From Acidimicrobiaceae bacterium (GTDB lineage Bacteria; Actinomycetota; Acidimicrobiia; Acidimicrobiales; MedAcidi-G1), in assembly GCA_002699725.1 (NCBI GenBank), contig PACE01000052.1, positions 14,095-21,717 on the forward strand: a DNA stretch of 7,623 bases. Reading direction: 5' to 3'. The translations under genes and the position numbers were made by a program. Numbering within the stretch: the first letter of the stretch is position 1; each line of letters begins with the position of its first letter. Below, piece by piece: positions 6,248 through 7,623 of the stretch. The notes beneath the pieces are model-generated. The model was given only the letters and a program-made list of their open reading frames with translations, ran no database searches and had not been told where the DNA came from.

Positions 6248-6270
6248 GGGGCCGGGGACCGACCGGCCCC
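6248..6270 (-). terminator. GC-rich hairpin after the epoxide hydrolase
   Basis: GGGGCCGG (6248-6255) and CCGGCCCC (6263-6270) form a perfect 8-pair all-GC stem with a 7-base loop, starting 7 bases beyond the epoxide-hydrolase stop. No T-run follows on the minus strand, so it is the U-less kind often seen in actinobacteria. It would separate the PIN-hydrolase unit from the permease, which has its own candidate promoter in the same 55-base gap. Confidence 0.55.
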
Positions 6271-6277
6271 GTGTGCG

Positions 6278-7255
6278 TCAGATAGAGCCGAGGAAGTCGA
6301 GGAGGGCGGCATTGACGCCGGGGGCGTCCTCCTGCTGCATCCAGTGGCCGACGTCCGGCAGGATCACCGAGGCGTGCAGGCTCGGCAGGGTCTGCGAATA
6401 CCGGGAGATGCTCCCCGCCCCCCACATGGTGGGACCATCGCCCTCGCCACCGATGAACAGGGACGGTTGCCTGATCGGCGCCCCGTGGAACGCTCGCAGG
6501 TCCTCCCAGTCGAGGTCGACGCAGCGGTAGCGGTTGAGTCCGCCGCTGAACCCGGCCCTTGCAAACTCACCCGCATAGAACGCCAGGTCGTCGCCCGAGA
6601 GCCACGGCAGGGGCCCGTCCGGGTACCGGAGGCGGGCCCGAAGTTGCGTGCCCGGGGCGACCCAGGCCATCGGCCGCTCGCCATCGGGCACCGGGGGTGC
6701 GTCGCCCGAGGCGCAGTAGTAGAAGCCCTCCAGCCAGCGCGTCGGATCCTCGGCGATCTCGGCCTCGGCCCGGCCCGGTTCCTGGAAGTACTCGATGTAG
6801 AACTCCTCGTCGCCACCGATGGCCCGGAACACCTCGGAGGGCCGGTGCTCGTTGCGGGGCTCGTACGTGACGGACAGGAGCGCCACGGCGGTGAAGACGT
6901 CCGGCCGGAGTCGGGCGGCCGCCGCGGCGATCGGCGATCCCCAGTCGTGGCCGACGATCACGGCGGTCGACTCGCCCAGTGCCTCGACCACGCCGACGCA
7001 GTCGCCGGCCAGGTGGATGATGCGGTAGGCCTCGACCTCCTCGGGCGCTTCGGAAGACCCATAGCCCCGGACATCGATGGCGGCCGCCCGGTAACCGGCG
7101 GCGGCGAGGGCCACGAGCTGGTGCCGCCACGAGTACCACGACTCGGGGAAGCCGTGGATGAACAGGACGAGGGGCCCCTCGCCCACCTCGGCCACGTGGA
7201 TGCGCATGCCGTGGGCATCGACATCGTGGCGGCGAAGGCCGTCGATCTGCATCAT
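6278..7255 (-). CDS. Alpha/beta-hydrolase, epoxide hydrolase type
   Basis: A soluble alpha/beta-hydrolase of 325 residues that probably opens epoxides to vicinal diols. The oxyanion-hole motif HGFPESWYSWR (34-44) is the epoxide-hydrolase form; haloalkane dehalogenases usually have HGNPTSS. DVRGYGSS (61-68) follows, then the nucleophile elbow GHDWG with Asp104. The cap domain has YFQEPG (156-161) and NRYR (241-244), whose tyrosines Tyr156 and Tyr243 are in the positions that protonate the epoxide oxygen. The acid is probably Asp273 in GGEGDG, and the base is His304 in VGHW. ATG 7255 is chosen because AGGAGG lies 9 nt upstream; the in-frame GTG 7264 touches that Shine-Dalgarno and cannot use it, and ATG 7252 is possible. 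It sits 13 bases after the PIN gene, so the two are probably co-transcribed. The natural substrate is unknown; detoxification or catabolism are both possible. Confidence 0.9.
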   Translation of the reverse strand: MMQIDGLRRHDVDAHGMRIHVAEVGEGPLVLFIHGFPESWYSWRHQLVALAAAGYRAAAIDVRGYGSSEAPEEVEAYRIIHLAGDCVGVVEALGESTAVIVGHDWGSPIAAAAARLRPDVFTAVALLSVTYEPRNEHRPSEVFRAIGGDEEFYIEYFQEPGRAEAEIAEDPTRWLEGFYYCASGDAPPVPDGERPMAWVAPGTQLRARLRYPDGPLPWLSGDDLAFYAGEFARAGFSGGLNRYRCVDLDWEDLRAFHGAPIRQPSLFIGGEGDGPTMWGAGSISRYSQTLPSLHASVILPDVGHWMQQEDAPGVNAALLDFLGSI

Positions 7256-7264
7256 GGTGGTCAC

Positions 7265-7270
7265 CCTCCT
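7265..7270 (-). promoter_or_regulatory. Strong Shine-Dalgarno of the epoxide hydrolase
   Basis: AGGAGG (7270 to 7265, minus strand), 9 nt before ATG 7255. It shares two bases with the TAG stop codon (7271-7269) of the PIN gene, so ribosomes finishing that gene end on this site. It is the best Shine-Dalgarno in the window and fits an internal gene of an operon, in contrast to the Shine-Dalgarno-less starts elsewhere. Confidence 0.75.
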
Positions 7271-7623
7271 AGGAGTCCTGGCGCCCCGGATCTTCGACCA
7301 TGACGCCTCGCACCATCGTGGCGTGCGGAAGGGCCTCGGTCAGCAGCCGGGAACAACCGGATGCCGCAGCCGCCTCGACCACGAGGGCATCCCGGACCGA
7401 GAGGCCGTGTTCCTCGGCGGTGTCGGCGGCGGCGAGGACCAGGTCGGTGTCCATGCCGACCACGTGGAGTTCGGCGAGGTCAGCGAGCGCCCGCCTGGCG
7501 GTCACGGGCGGCAGGGGACGGGCCAGGCGGGTGGTCACCAGGTCGGTGAACTCGGCGAGCACCTGGGCCGACACGACGAGCGCAGGACCGTCCACGCCGG
7601 GCACCACGCCGATGACCGTCCGT
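7269..7623 (-). CDS. PIN-domain (VapC-like) protein, 5' end cut by window edge
   Basis: The last 117 residues of a probable PIN-domain ribonuclease, the fold of type II VapC toxins, which cleave RNA with a metal held by acidic residues. Visible PIN landmarks are LVVSAQVLAEF with the second conserved acid (Glu), GLSVRDALVVEAAAASGC with the third (Asp), and SRLLTEALPHA followed by a VRGVMVEDP ending. The usual EDL in the LLTEDL motif is EAL here, so one acidic position may be lost. The first conserved Asp near the N-terminus would lie beyond the right edge. The frame is open to base 7623, and GTG codons at 7607 and 7604 are not convincing starts because they would leave out that Asp-containing strand. 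An antitoxin partner, if there is one, would be upstream and outside the window. It ends in TAG 13 bases before the epoxide hydrolase. Confidence 0.75.
   Translation of the reverse strand, partial: RTVIGVVPGVDGPALVVSAQVLAEFTDLVTTRLARPLPPVTARRALADLAELHVVGMDTDLVLAAADTAEEHGLSVRDALVVEAAAASGCSRLLTEALPHATMVRGVMVEDPGRQDS

Noticed and set aside
7262..7264. GTG 7264 as start of the epoxide hydrolase.
   Set aside because: It directly abuts the AGGAGG, leaving no spacing; ATG 7255 at 9 nt fits.
6344..7303. Plus-strand frame of 319 codons opposite the epoxide hydrolase.
   Set aside because: The minus strand carries the full catalytic set of an epoxide hydrolase and a strong Shine-Dalgarno; this frame has neither a motif nor a start signal.

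Overview
This is a GC-rich window with nearly every base coding and long antisense shadow frames. An LLM-class (F420-type) oxidoreductase, -10 boxes of the TANNNT type set 6-8 nt before start codons, and protein families common in actinobacteria point to a high-GC actinobacterium, perhaps of the Acidimicrobiia or Mycobacteriales type. No 16S or other taxonomic marker is present, so this placement is inference.

Layout. (1) Bases 1-440, minus strand: a TetR-type repressor, cut by the left edge. (2) 441-513: an AT-rich (about 37% GC) divergent control region with a candidate -10 box for each direction and a mirror-image repeat around the two start codons. (3) 514-4113, plus strand: a four-gene operon in which each gene overlaps the next by exactly 4 bases (GTGA, ATGA, GTGA). 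It encodes an acyl-CoA-dehydrogenase-fold flavoprotein of the HsaA/group D monooxygenase type, a crotonase-fold enzyme, an FMN nitroreductase and an LLM-class oxidoreductase. (4) 4129-6222, minus strand and convergent to the operon: a 697-residue three-part protein, an APC amino-acid permease fused to a PTS EIIA-like domain and a TrkA-C/RCK_C domain. (5) 6278-7255, minus: an epoxide hydrolase. (6) 7269-7623, minus: a PIN-domain protein, cut by the right edge, co-transcribed with the epoxide hydrolase.

How the genes may work together. The divergent TetR gene probably controls the four-gene operon, which looks like a small catabolic or modifying pathway: flavin-dependent oxidation, a crotonase step, and two further flavin/F420 redox enzymes. 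The substrate cannot be read from the sequence. The crotonase lacks both hydratase glutamates and has a His and an Asp nine residues apart, the spacing of the His-Asp dyad of 6-oxocamphor hydrolase. This allows the hypothesis that the operon includes a beta-diketone or similar C-C bond cleavage rather than simple hydration.

The points most worth following are the unusual crotonase active site, the permease-EIIA-RCK_C fusion whose EIIA domain has lost its phospho-histidine, and the apparently leaderless divergent promoter pair. I see no CRISPR array, insertion sequence, tRNA or rRNA.
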